Source: Paenibacillus sp. SY21-1
GTDB taxonomy: Bacteria; Bacillota; Bacilli; Paenibacillales; Paenibacillaceae
Assembly (NCBI RefSeq): GCF_005222705.1
Contig: NZ_STGF01000033.1
Location: forward strand, 1-64,000
DNA length: 64,000 nt
Direction of reading: 5' to 3'
The first letter of the stretch is position 1. Each line of letters opens with the position of its first letter. Shown piece by piece: positions 54,895 through 64,000 of the stretch. The notes beneath the pieces are model-generated. The model did no database searches, was not told where the DNA came from, and saw nothing but the letters and a program-made list of their open reading frames with translations. A program made the position numbers and the translations under genes.

Positions 54895-55797
54895 CTAGTC
54901 CTCCTTTCCGAACAAGCCCATGAATTTCAACTGAATCATACTAACCCCAAGCGTAATGACAAGCAGCACCAAACCAATCGTTGAACCGAAGCCCAAATCG
55001 AAATACTGGAAGCCTTGCTGATAAATATAGCCTACCATTGTCAAGCCGATATCCTGCGGTGACCCTCTGCTCCCCCATAGCATATAGCTTTCTGTAAACA
55101 TCGCGAATCCGCCATAAATCGTAATGGTAAGCACATAGATCGTAATCGGCTTTAGCAGAGGAACCGTAATTTTATAAAACTTGCTGAACAAACCGGCGCC
55201 ATCAATATCCGCCGCCTCGTAAAGCTCTTTTGGAATGTTTTGCAGTGCGGACAAGAAATAAAGAATATTAATGCCAATCCAGCGCCATGTTGCAATAACA
55301 ACGAGTGCAAACATGCTCAAACCCGAGTGATAAAGCCATTTCTGACTGTCAAAGCCGAGCCATTGAATAAAGGTATTCATCAATGCCCCATCAAGCTCGC
55401 TGAACACAAGCTTGAAGATGATGCCTGCTACAGCAATTGAAGTCAATGCCGGTAGAAATAACGCGGAGCGAAATAAATTTTTCAGCCGCATCAGCTTTGA
55501 ATTCAAAAACACAGCCAGTACAAGCGGGAGCGGAATTAATACAATAACAGTAAATACAGTGTATTTAAAATTGTTGTATAACGCTTTATAGAAGCTTTCA
55601 TTGTTCAATCTCTTGAAATTATCCAGACCGACAAAGGTAACCTGATCCGGCAAAACAGACTGAAAGCTCATCAAAACGGCTTGGAACAGCGGGTATGAGA
55701 AAAAGATAAGAAAGGATAGAATAAACGGCGCAACAAAAATGTAGGGCGCGATTTGCTGCGAATTCCCAATTTTCAGTCGTGTTTTTCTCTGCTGCAC
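54895..55797 (-). CDS. sugar ABC transporter permease (AraP/MalF type)
   Basis: 300 residues, six membrane segments. EAA loop ELYEAADIDGAGLFSKFYKITVPLLKP. No ATPase gene lies in the cluster, so a shared MsmX-type ATPase elsewhere is expected, as is common in Firmicutes. Confidence 0.93.
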   Translation of the reverse strand: MQQRKTRLKIGNSQQIAPYIFVAPFILSFLIFFSYPLFQAVLMSFQSVLPDQVTFVGLDNFKRLNNESFYKALYNNFKYTVFTVIVLIPLPLVLAVFLNSKLMRLKNLFRSALFLPALTSIAVAGIIFKLVFSELDGALMNTFIQWLGFDSQKWLYHSGLSMFALVVIATWRWIGINILYFLSALQNIPKELYEAADIDGAGLFSKFYKITVPLLKPITIYVLTITIYGGFAMFTESYMLWGSRGSPQDIGLTMVGYIYQQGFQYFDLGFGSTIGLVLLVITLGVSMIQLKFMGLFGKED

Positions 55798-55936
55798 AGT
55801 ATGATTTCCTCCTCCATTCTGTCATTATGGGCAGAGTCACTAGCATAACCCCTTCATAACGAAAGCTATGAGCTGATTATGCTAGTGATTTACAAGCGCA
55901 TATTAGCTAGTCGCGTTCAGGCAGGACAGCCTGTTA

Positions 55937-57286
55937 TTAGCTATTGCGCAACTTCTCCGCTTCTTCTTTAATTACTTTGCCCGGCTCTTCACCCTGCTGG
56001 AAGATTCTCGGGATAATCGCATTGCGGACTGCATCGAACACTTGCGGAGAAATTTCACGAATGTTTACTGGGTAAATCTCGTCTTTCACTTCAATCAGCG
56101 TATTGAAAATATCCTTTCCGAAATAATCGGTAAACTTGTTCGCCTCTGACATGGCAGGGTCTGTCCATACCTCTGTGCGAATCGGGTCCATACCTAGCTG
56201 AGTCCAAACCTGGATGTTTCCTTCTTTGGAGAGCTTAGCGTAAGCAAGAAATTCTTTCGCAAGATCAAGATGCTTGGTTTGATTCGTAATGGACAAGCCT
56301 GTTCCACCCATCCCCGCTGAACGATTGCCGCCCTCATCCCATGCAGGCATAGGCTTAATAATCATTTTTCCTTTTAGATCCGGCATTTCGTCCGTAAAGC
56401 GATTCATAAACCAGAATGGCATAAACACCGAGGCAGCGCCTTCAGCATTCATATAAGCTTTATATTCCGGCGTATCATGGCCAGTTCCCGGAGCGATAGC
56501 CGCAATCCCTTCATCAACCAGCTTCTTGAAGAAAGTCATTGCACGAATATTGCGCTCATCGTCCACCATAACTTCTCCGTCCACGCTCACCTGGTCGGAC
56601 TCAAGCTGGTTAATAGCCGGCCACCAGCTCCAGTTGCCTGCTCCTTCAAACGTAATAAACGGCTTGCCTGTCTTCTCGACGACGGTCTTTCCGTACTTCT
56701 CAACGTCTGACCACAGCTTGATATCATCGGGATTTACTCCGGCTTGATCCATAAGCTCCTTGTTGTAGTACATAACCGTTGCTCCAACGTGCATGTCAAC
56801 TCCATAATACTTGCTGTCCTTGCTGTAAATATCAACGCGGGACTTTACAATATTATTCAGCTCCGGTTCAACAACATCGTTTAGCTCAGCCAGCTGAACC
56901 TCGCCTTTCATAAAGTTGGGGAACTTGCTTTGTTCAATATCCGCAAGATCCGGCGCTCCCGATTTCGTTTGCAACGCAATAAGCAATCTGGTGTGCATTT
57001 CATCATAAGGAATATTTTCAGTCACTAGTTCAATAGGCTTCGCGGGATTCGCTTTGTTCCATTCATTTGCCATATGCAAGTAAAAATCAGCATGCTGCTG
57101 TACAAATGTCCATAACGTAAGCTTTGTTGGATCCGCTGCCGCTGCGGTTGGTTCTGCTGTGGATTCCGCTGTTCCTGCAGGCGTTGATGACGTTTGCACT
57201 GAGCCTCCATTATTGCCTGAACAGGCTGTTAGCAGCATAGAAAATGCAAGTACAAACATAAATACCAATTTACCTTTCTTGCTCAT
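55937..57286 (-). CDS. extracellular sugar-binding lipoprotein
   Basis: About 449 residues from the ATG at 57286, after GGGGGATGA. Lipoprotein signal MLLTACSGNNGG, then a Thr/Ala-rich linker and the ABC_1 type solute-binding fold (KLTLWTFVQQHADFYLHMANEWNKA). It captures sugar for the two permeases. First gene of the operon, 139 bp before the first permease gene. Confidence 0.92.
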   Translation of the reverse strand: MSKKGKLVFMFVLAFSMLLTACSGNNGGSVQTSSTPAGTAESTAEPTAAAADPTKLTLWTFVQQHADFYLHMANEWNKANPAKPIELVTENIPYDEMHTRLLIALQTKSGAPDLADIEQSKFPNFMKGEVQLAELNDVVEPELNNIVKSRVDIYSKDSKYYGVDMHVGATVMYYNKELMDQAGVNPDDIKLWSDVEKYGKTVVEKTGKPFITFEGAGNWSWWPAINQLESDQVSVDGEVMVDDERNIRAMTFFKKLVDEGIAAIAPGTGHDTPEYKAYMNAEGAASVFMPFWFMNRFTDEMPDLKGKMIIKPMPAWDEGGNRSAGMGGTGLSITNQTKHLDLAKEFLAYAKLSKEGNIQVWTQLGMDPIRTEVWTDPAMSEANKFTDYFGKDIFNTLIEVKDEIYPVNIREISPQVFDAVRNAIIPRIFQQGEEPGKVIKEEAEKLRNS

Positions 57287-57359
57287 TTGTTCATCCCCCA
57301 ATACCATTTATATGCTCAATCCTGTGACGGATAGCAGCCCAGCTTAAGTAGATTCATTC

Positions 57360-57388
57360 ATTAATTTAAACGTTTAGATTTTTCTCAA
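57360..57388 (-). promoter_or_regulatory. ABC operon promoter with embedded operator
   Basis: TTGAGA (57383-57388, minus strand) and ATTAAT (57360-57365) are 17 bases apart, 74 bp before the start. The LacI-type operator TTTAAACGTTTAGAT (57365-57379) fills the spacer, so a bound repressor would block polymerase. The gap 57380-57731 contains a partial ACGTTTAAAT at about 57536 and TGCAAGCGCTTTTT at about 57583, which only loosely resembles a CcpA site; no gene. Confidence 0.75.
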
Positions 57389-57731
57389 TAAAATAACGTT
57401 TACAAATATATAATAAGAAGACTAGCGCGCTAGCGCATCATGCTTCACCCGAAAAAAAGCTGGTTCCGTCCCATAACTTGACCGTCTTGTACCTTGTTAA
57501 GCGATTACAATGTGAAGGGAGAACAGTTATTTACACGTTTAAATTGATACCTAACTATTTTATATCACATTATCTCCGCTCGGTGCAAGCGCTTTTTTCG
57601 TTTGTTTGATCCTGTTTGCCAAATTTTGAATTCCCTCTTGGGAAACTCTGTATTCAGCTTTAAGGGTCCATCCTGGCTAACGGGAATGCTCTCAAGATCA
57701 TTCTCCCTCCACTTCTCCTCTTCAAGCTGGC

Positions 57732-57769
57732 AGGCACAATACAGATACAATTACCTCTATATTGTGCCT
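57732..57769. terminator. inverted repeat after the surface protein gene
   Basis: AGGCACAATA and TATTGTGCCT form a perfect 10-bp stem around an 18-base loop, 23 bp after the stop of the surface protein. No T run follows, so the terminator role is uncertain. Confidence 0.45.
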
Positions 57770-57791
57770 GTTACGCTTTAAAATCGGCTCA

Positions 57792-60700
57792 TTACTTCAG
57801 ATCAAGTACGCGCAAGATGACTACGAGAGCTTCTGCACGCGTTGCTGCATCATTTGGCGCAAAGCTGTTGTTGTTGCGCCCTTTGACAACACCAAGCTCG
57901 CGCAAAGCCTCTACTGCCCCTTTGCCCCATGCCGGGATGGCAGAATCATCGTTAAAACCCGTTTGATGAGCGGAAGAGCTATCCAGGTCCATTACTCTCG
58001 ACAGTATGACAAACATTTCAGTGCGGGTAATTTCCTGATTCGGGCGGAAGCTGCCATCGCTATATCCGCTTATTACGCCACGCTTAACGCCCTGCGCAAT
58101 CGCATCCTTCGCCCATGCACCAATGCTGTCATTGTCCGTAAATGCCAGTTCAGCTTGCTCCCCTTGCCACTTGAAGGCATTGGCCAGCATCTTCATAAAT
58201 TCTGCACGAGTCGTTGCCTGAGCAGGCTTGAACGTATTGTCCGAGTATCCTTGAACAATGCCTAGCGTTGCGGCCCGCTTAATGGCGGACACTGCCCAGT
58301 GCGTTTCCGGAACATCAATAAACTCTACTTTCGGCTGTTCCGGCTCGACTGGCTGCTCTGGCTCGCCCGGCTCTTCCGGATCAACCGTCGGTTCAGGTTT
58401 GACCGGGTTCTCCGGCTTCGGTTGTGTGTCCACTGGCGGAGAATATTCACTTGTTCTAACGGTAACAGTCGGACCATTATGGCTCCAGTTGCCGGCTGAG
58501 TCCCCAGCCTCCAGCTTAAAGGTATAGCTTGTATTGGACTGCAAACCGTTAATCGTCGTTCGATTCGTATTTCCAAGAGCGACATCATGTGTCTTTCCTA
58601 CCGCTCCTTCACTCCATGTCACCTTGTAGCCGGCAACCTCTGTATTATCTGTAACCGCTTGTGCATTCCATGTTAAAGTGACGCTTGTTACGCCCGCATG
58701 TGCAGTCATGATGCTGCCTGCATCCCATGTCGGCGCTTCCGTGTCCTCCTCAGACGGATCTTCCGGATTGTCAATAATTACTGTCAATGAAGCACTCGCG
58801 TGGTGAGTCGCTGTTTCCTTAAATCTAACCAAATAAGTGCCGATTCCAAGATTGGCCACCTCAATGCCTGTGATAGCGGTCCAATCGTCTTGATCAGCTC
58901 CCTGTGTCTGGTATTCCATTGTGGAATCTACGCCGATGAGCTTACCGTCCATGGCGCCGCTCACACTGACATTCGCTCCTCTAACCACAGTGTCGGATGG
59001 CGTAGCCTGTACCTGCTTCGCTCCGTCTGGCACTGCAATAATGATTGCGGCGCTTGGATTCTTGGTGTCTGTCTCTGCGTACCTGATTTCATAGCGGCCC
59101 GCTCCCAAATTCTCAATACTCGTTCCGCTGACCGGGATATATGCGCCGCCATCCACCTTCCGGTATTCCATCTCGTCAGTTACATTTTCAATCTTTCCAT
59201 CGTTTCCACCGGCTACTGCAGGCGGCGTGACTACCAGATTGTTCGCTTCCGGGGCATCCCTGTCTTCCTTGGCTTCGTCACGAATCTCTACGGTTGTCGG
59301 CTCGCTTGCATTTAGCTCATCTGTCGCCGCGTATCGGATTTGATAACTGTCCGGCTCCAAATTTTCAATACTTGCACCCGTGACAGGAGCATAGCCCGCA
59401 TCGCTCAACTTCCGATATTCCATCGTGTCATTTACGCCTTCTATCTTCCCTTTAGCAGAAGTGCTTGAGTTGGCGTTTGAGATTGTCCATTCGCTTTTAT
59501 CAGGTGCAGCCTGATCCTGCTTGGCAATCGGTTGAATCACTTCCCATTCCCATAGCCCAACGCCGACACCACTTCCTGCTGACTGCTTGGTCAAGGTAAC
59601 ACGCAGCGCCTTAACCTTCAGCTCCGTGTCAAATTCATACGGATTTGAGGAACCTAACGGCGTGCCATTCACCAGCGTGATGCCTTCGGTTATCGTTCCC
59701 GCCGTCACCCATTCATTTGTAGCGCTATCCATCGGGATGTAGGAATACTCATATTTCGCAGGTGCCAGTATACCGCCTCCATCCGACCATAGCACCAAAT
59801 TGGAGCTGTCGATTGTGGCGCCCTGCGGCCATTCATATTGCACCCATTCCGCCGCTCCTGCATTCCCCCACGTCCCCCAATGCGCAATATTGCTCTCTGT
59901 TTTCCTGCCGTCATTGATAGCGGCAAGACTCTCCCAAGGAGACGTGTAACTGGCAGATACACGGGCTGAGAACGCTATATTGTTATCGCGTGGGCGGAGC
60001 AGCTTCAAATCCGTCAGCAGTTTTTCAAGCGCCTGAGCCACTTCCGCTTCGGTAGCATCCATGTTTTGAATGACAGCGGACGCGCCCGCCTTTGCCGCAT
60101 CAATCGGGGCAAGACCTTGATCGACAAAGTTCAGCGGGTTTAAGGCGTTGACATAGTTGTAGACGCCGGTCAGCTCCGACTTGTCTACCGCTCCCGTATA
60201 TCCATTAACCTTCCATTCCAGAATGCCGGTTCCGCTGGCCACAGGTCTCATATCCAGACGGATGCCTGTAATATATGCAGGCTCAAAGGTGGTCCGGTTG
60301 TATTTGTCCAGTTCATTTCCGAGTCCGTTTATTGCTCTTGGCGTATACCATGCTCCATTCTTGTCGCGAAGCTTGAGCTGCATATCCTTGGGACGGAAGT
60401 TCCCGCCGCCGTCCTGGAAGACGTATACATCCATGGAAGAGGCAAGGAACGGTTGAGCCCATTCATATGTGACCCATGACGGGTCCCCTTCTCTTCCCCA
60501 GTTATGCCAGGCGCTGTTCGGAGCCGTGCGAGAGGGCGAGAAATCTCTTGAATTCCTCGGCTCAACGCCGTTATTCATCGCAGCAGGATACCCGTCGCCG
60601 CCGGAGAAGCTGGCGGCAGGCGTTGCTGTCAGAGCAGCGTTCACAAGCGGTACGCTCACGACATATACAGTGGCGCTCACTTCCACCTCGCTGCCCTTCA

Positions 60701-63700
60701 CTTTACCTTTTGCTTCGAAGGTGCCGTTTGTCGCATAGCTGCTTGGATCGATCGTTGCCCACTCGAGCTCTCCTTGCTGATATCCGTCATTAAACAGAAT
60801 ATTCATCTGCCCGGGAAGCGTCGGAGCCGTTCCCTTTTGTGTCACGACGCTAATGGCCCGGTATGTGTTGTCCGTATCTGCCGCAAGCTCAATCGTTACA
60901 TCCTTGCTTGCCGCCTTGCCTTCGTCGGCAGCCGTGAATGTAAACACATAGGTACCCGCCTTGCTTACACGAGCGTATGCAGTTGCTTGGTCGCCAGCGA
61001 CAATTGCAATATCGCCTGCTCCGCTCGGCTTCTGCTTGACGGTCCATGCATACGTCATTTCCGGATCGAATGCCGCGCTGTGCACAGGGTCTGGAATCGC
61101 CGTTCCGGACAAGACCACAATACTACCGTTCGTGCCGTCCTGAGCGGCAGTCGCTTCGCTAATCTGTGGAGGCTGTTTCTCCGGCGCAGCGGCCAGCTCG
61201 AAGGTCAATTCGTCGGAACCGCTCGCCTGACCGTCGGATGCGACAAGCTTGACCGTATAAGAGCCTGCTCTTGTCCCGACAGCCTGCGTAATGCTTGCTT
61301 TAGGATAGGCGAAGCTCAGATTGCCTCCTTCCGGTGCGCTGACAACCTCCCATTGGTAAGTTAGGGTGCCGTCCGGTGCGCCGTCGTCGCTCACAATGCC
61401 GCTTAGCATAAACGGAATTAGAGCCTGCGGGTTTGGCGTCGCCGTCTCCGCCGTAACCTGCGGAGCTTGATTTTGACCCGTGCTTAGCTTTTCAATAGTC
61501 AACACAGCTGTCTCGTCGCTGTTCATTTGGAATCTGGCAAGTCCTTTGTTGTTGCGAACATAGAACTGCCCGGCATCTTCATTATTCAGCTTGATGGAAT
61601 AATAGCCATTGCCCAAACCTGCTCCGTCTATCGCTATTCTCGAAGCGTGTTCTTTTTTATCCAAATTCGTGAGCGTCAGTGTAAAAAGCTTGCCATCCTT
61701 TTGAATTTCGGCTTTTTCAATTTTTTCGTTTTGCGAGACCAGGTATATGCTTTCATCGATTAAGTTGATCCGTTTGCCGAAACCGTCCTTCGGAGTGATC
61801 TCATAGCTGTTGCCTTTGTCCGTAACCAATGCTCCATATCCGAACAATCCGAATACCGGATCGGTAACAATATCGGAGCTAATGCTCAGCAATGAACCGT
61901 AGATACCCTCGTCGGCTTCGCCGGAAAAATCGTTCCAGCCGTTGTTCATTACGCGGGAGCCGCCGTCGAATACGTCTTTTGTACCCGTTCCTCCCTTGTA
62001 CATGGAATAGCGCCATGAAGTGCTGCCTACGGATTGAGCCGAAATCTGGCCCATGTTGATCGCGTTAAAGTTGGAAATCTTTGCTGCATAGTTGCGCTGC
62101 TGCGCGACAGCGGTCTGAGCGGCGGTTCTGCCGTCATCCTGATAGCGAATCCAGTCGTCCATAATGTATCCTGCCAATGAAGCCGTGTACTGGAAGTTCC
62201 ACCAGCCCTCGCCGCCGCGGAATACCGGCACGGAATAATGATACCAGGTTGGCTGAATACCGCGCATGGCGCGAGTCTTCCAGTCAGCCATCTCCATGCT
62301 TTTCTTGGCCGCGGCTGCCTGTGCGTCCTGAGGGTAATAGTTGATCAGCGCTTTGGCGGCTGCATAGGCGCCTTCCTCGCCAGTATTGTCGTATTCAAAT
62401 TCCGAGCCGTACGGATAGGCCGCGAACGTCATGCTCCGTCCTTTGTTCAGGGCAAACTTTCGCTTCAGATTGTCAAATTCCGTCTGCATGCCCTCTTCTT
62501 TCAGCGCCTCGATCATATCCGGAATTTGCTGTTCGCCATAGTAGCCGATTGCTCCGCTGGAAATCCGGTTATAGTAGATGCCGTAAGCCTTCTCCAAATA
62601 GTACTGCGGCGATTCGCGATACTCGATGAGATGCGGATACGCCTTTTGAATGCGATACATGTTGAAATAGCCGGTAGCTGCCATGATCTCGGAGAACTCC
62701 CGCGTATAAGGCTTGTCCTTGTCCGTGTACGCGCCGGAATCTCTCAGCCAGTTCGCAACAATAAAGCTGTCCTGCGTATGCTTCATAAAGCTTTCCCACA
62801 TAAAATCGATCAGGTACAGCTCAATGGAACGAATCTCGTCGGGATCCGGGGCAAGGAAGTTCTTCATCGTAATGGAGTTAATGTTGTCATGGCCCCAGTC
62901 ATCTCCCCAATGGTTGATGTTCCGGTCAAGGCCGTCTGTGAGATACCAGTCAAAGTAGTTGCCGTAGGTAGGACTTTGCGGGTTCTTGTCCTGTGTTTGC
63001 TCTACCATAAATTTGGTGTGAGTGCTGAGTGTCTCGTCAAGCTCGGCCATGACGTTGAACTCATATTGAGTAAATTTACTTACCCATTGATCGCCGACCT
63101 TCAGCTCGTACTCCACGCGAACGCTGTTGTTGCCCAGATTGCCAAACTGAAGCGAATAGATGTGATGCTGTTCGCCGTCTACAACCTTGGTCTCCAAAAA
63201 CTGATAGGATTCGGTATATCCCGGATTGCCATCCGCAAGCCCGCGTCCGGTACGAGAGTTGTTAACCATCTGGCTTCTCTCGCTGCCAGGCTTGATCGTC
63301 GGAATATGCGCCGCGTCATAAGGGTCGTTCTCGTGAACGGATTGAATAGCCATCGACTTTACTCTGATTTTGCTGTCATCATAATGCAAAGCCAGCTTCG
63401 TCGGCATATTAATGGCCGTCTGGAAGCCGGGCACCGCCACGGCGTCCATCATGCCGGAATTGTAAAGGACAGAGCGAAGATTTTTCTCGCGCTCTTCGAC
63501 GGAGGTGGAAGCGTTATTAGGGCTTTGGGCGTTAGCCTGCGGCGTATTGTCGCCAGCGCGTATCGCCGAAAATTTAAACTGATACGTTTTTTCCTGATTC
63601 GGTCCCAGAACCAGGCTGGAGGCATCGGTAAAATAGCCGCGTCCGGTTTTCTGGATATCCTTGGAGTGGATATACAGCACATTCAGCCCTGGAAACCAGC

Positions 63701-64000
63701 CGCCGCTGTCGCCGGTCCAGTTCGAGAACGTCGTGCCGGCGCGCAGTTCCCCCGCTTCCTGCATCCAGTAATCCACGTATTCAATGCGCGCGCCGCTTTC
63801 CGGCACCGGGGTGAACAGCATGAAGTTCCCTTCACCGCTCGTCCGGATCGCATAGGAATACCCGCTGTCGGCGCCGGCATAGTTATGCACGGTAAGACGA
63901 TTGTCATACGTATCCGATACGGAACGATACTTATTGTTCCAAGGCATCGGCAAGCCGATGTCGCCGAATTCAATGTATTTGTCGCTTTTGTTCTTCAAAG
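57792..64000 (-). CDS. giant S-layer-anchored glycan-active protein, N-terminus missing
   Basis: More than 2068 residues; the frame runs off the right edge, so the signal peptide and start are outside. Approximate domains in order: a large catalytic-type region (about 1-850, starting KYIEFGDIGLPMPWNN) that I believe is DUF5695-like, probably a glycoside hydrolase fold; two PKD-like domains (about 860-1080); a Big_4-like domain; two discoidin/F5-8C domains (about 1165-1300 and 1365-1520) separated by a FIVAR-like helix; three copies of a DUF4073-like repeat (GxxxGVxxTMEYR...Y.PV.G.SIENL, about 1530-1750); an FN3 domain; a Pro/Glu-rich linker; and three SLH domains at the end (DVPETHWAVSAIKRAATLGIVQGY). 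The SLH domains attach it to the cell wall. It lies downstream of a probable promoter outside the window, next to the arabinose-polymer operon. Confidence 0.85.
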   Translation of the reverse strand, partial: LKNKSDKYIEFGDIGLPMPWNNKYRSVSDTYDNRLTVHNYAGADSGYSYAIRTSGEGNFMLFTPVPESGARIEYVDYWMQEAGELRAGTTFSNWTGDSGGWFPGLNVLYIHSKDIQKTGRGYFTDASSLVLGPNQEKTYQFKFSAIRAGDNTPQANAQSPNNASTSVEEREKNLRSVLYNSGMMDAVAVPGFQTAINMPTKLALHYDDSKIRVKSMAIQSVHENDPYDAAHIPTIKPGSERSQMVNNSRTGRGLADGNPGYTESYQFLETKVVDGEQHHIYSLQFGNLGNNSVRVEYELKVGDQWVSKFTQYEFNVMAELDETLSTHTKFMVEQTQDKNPQSPTYGNYFDWYLTDGLDRNINHWGDDWGHDNINSITMKNFLAPDPDEIRSIELYLIDFMWESFMKHTQDSFIVANWLRDSGAYTDKDKPYTREFSEIMAATGYFNMYRIQKAYPHLIEYRESPQYYLEKAYGIYYNRISSGAIGYYGEQQIPDMIEALKEEGMQTEFDNLKRKFALNKGRSMTFAAYPYGSEFEYDNTGEEGAYAAAKALINYYPQDAQAAAAKKSMEMADWKTRAMRGIQPTWYHYSVPVFRGGEGWWNFQYTASLAGYIMDDWIRYQDDGRTAAQTAVAQQRNYAAKISNFNAINMGQISAQSVGSTSWRYSMYKGGTGTKDVFDGGSRVMNNGWNDFSGEADEGIYGSLLSISSDIVTDPVFGLFGYGALVTDKGNSYEITPKDGFGKRINLIDESIYLVSQNEKIEKAEIQKDGKLFTLTLTNLDKKEHASRIAIDGAGLGNGYYSIKLNNEDAGQFYVRNNKGLARFQMNSDETAVLTIEKLSTGQNQAPQVTAETATPNPQALIPFMLSGIVSDDGAPDGTLTYQWEVVSAPEGGNLSFAYPKASITQAVGTRAGSYTVKLVASDGQASGSDELTFELAAAPEKQPPQISEATAAQDGTNGSIVVLSGTAIPDPVHSAAFDPEMTYAWTVKQKPSGAGDIAIVAGDQATAYARVSKAGTYVFTFTAADEGKAASKDVTIELAADTDNTYRAISVVTQKGTAPTLPGQMNILFNDGYQQGELEWATIDPSSYATNGTFEAKGKVKGSEVEVSATVYVVSVPLVNAALTATPAASFSGGDGYPAAMNNGVEPRNSRDFSPSRTAPNSAWHNWGREGDPSWVTYEWAQPFLASSMDVYVFQDGGGNFRPKDMQLKLRDKNGAWYTPRAINGLGNELDKYNRTTFEPAYITGIRLDMRPVASGTGILEWKVNGYTGAVDKSELTGVYNYVNALNPLNFVDQGLAPIDAAKAGASAVIQNMDATEAEVAQALEKLLTDLKLLRPRDNNIAFSARVSASYTSPWESLAAINDGRKTESNIAHWGTWGNAGAAEWVQYEWPQGATIDSSNLVLWSDGGGILAPAKYEYSYIPMDSATNEWVTAGTITEGITLVNGTPLGSSNPYEFDTELKVKALRVTLTKQSAGSGVGVGLWEWEVIQPIAKQDQAAPDKSEWTISNANSSTSAKGKIEGVNDTMEYRKLSDAGYAPVTGASIENLEPDSYQIRYAATDELNASEPTTVEIRDEAKEDRDAPEANNLVVTPPAVAGGNDGKIENVTDEMEYRKVDGGAYIPVSGTSIENLGAGRYEIRYAETDTKNPSAAIIIAVPDGAKQVQATPSDTVVRGANVSVSGAMDGKLIGVDSTMEYQTQGADQDDWTAITGIEVANLGIGTYLVRFKETATHHASASLTVIIDNPEDPSEEDTEAPTWDAGSIMTAHAGVTSVTLTWNAQAVTDNTEVAGYKVTWSEGAVGKTHDVALGNTNRTTINGLQSNTSYTFKLEAGDSAGNWSHNGPTVTVRTSEYSPPVDTQPKPENPVKPEPTVDPEEPGEPEQPVEPEQPKVEFIDVPETHWAVSAIKRAATLGIVQGYSDNTFKPAQATTRAEFMKMLANAFKWQGEQAELAFTDNDSIGAWAKDAIAQGVKRGVISGYSDGSFRPNQEITRTEMFVILSRVMDLDSSSAHQTGFNDDSAIPAWGKGAVEALRELGVVKGRNNNSFAPNDAATRAEALVVILRVLDLK

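Noticed and set aside
57583..57597. TGCAAGCGCTTTTT as a CcpA cre site
   Set aside because: The right half lacks the CA of the consensus, so it is not supported on its own.

Overview
The window looks like a chromosomal segment of a Paenibacillus-type Firmicute (Paenibacillaceae). The evidence is a Bacillus-order purine operon (purEKBCSQLFMNHD) with a guanine-class riboswitch and PurR-type boxes, the conserved neighbours yerB, yerC, dgkB and rlmCD, GA-rich Shine-Dalgarno sites with frequent GTG/TTG starts, and a very large S-layer-anchored glycan-active protein beside an arabinose-polymer uptake cluster. No rRNA, tRNA or CRISPR array was seen.

Region 1 (1 to about 17.9 kb, AT-richer) is an accessory, defence-type island. 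It holds: the end of an IS21-type element that has cut off a restriction-like gene fusing a specificity (TRD) region to a helicase; its partner DNA-methylase-like gene and a 100-aa leader gene; a non-canonical AddA/AddB-like helicase-nuclease pair; an IS21-family element with a nonsense codon in istA, inserted exactly into a two-zinc-ribbon gene; a WYL-domain regulator; a coiled-coil pseudogene; and a two-gene AAA ATPase plus PIN-like nuclease module next to the core genome. Three LexA-box-like palindromes sit upstream of three of these transcription units.

Region 2 (17.9 to 31.6 kb) is conserved backbone with local additions: rlmCD, dgkB, a CbiX-like gene and yerC in one operon, a basic-tailed unknown protein, pit plus its DUF47 partner with a PhoP-box-like site, yerB, an alpha/beta hydrolase, an unannotated 39-aa membrane protein, and a lipoprotein/response regulator/histidine kinase operon whose regulator carries an unusual linker of about 100 residues.

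Region 3 (32.1 to 47.65 kb) is the complete IMP biosynthesis operon. It reads leftwards from a promoter with a PurR box pair, then a guanine riboswitch and a terminator. Between purC and purS lies 1.37 kb of non-coding DNA that includes about fifteen 51-bp tandem repeats, each carrying a short palindrome.

Region 4 (47.9 to 64 kb) is surface and carbohydrate biology: a LysM/GH18 cortex-lysis-type enzyme, then a GH51 arabinofuranosidase, a LacI-family regulator, a GH127 beta-L-arabinofuranosidase, two sugar permeases and a binding lipoprotein. A shared 15-bp operator lies before both the ABC operon and the GH51 gene. Finally there is a protein of more than 2000 residues with discoidin, PKD-like, FN3 and three SLH domains, cut by the window edge. 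The probable logic is that the surface protein acts on plant arabinose-containing polymers, the ABC system imports oligosaccharides, and the cytoplasmic GH127 and GH51 enzymes finish them.
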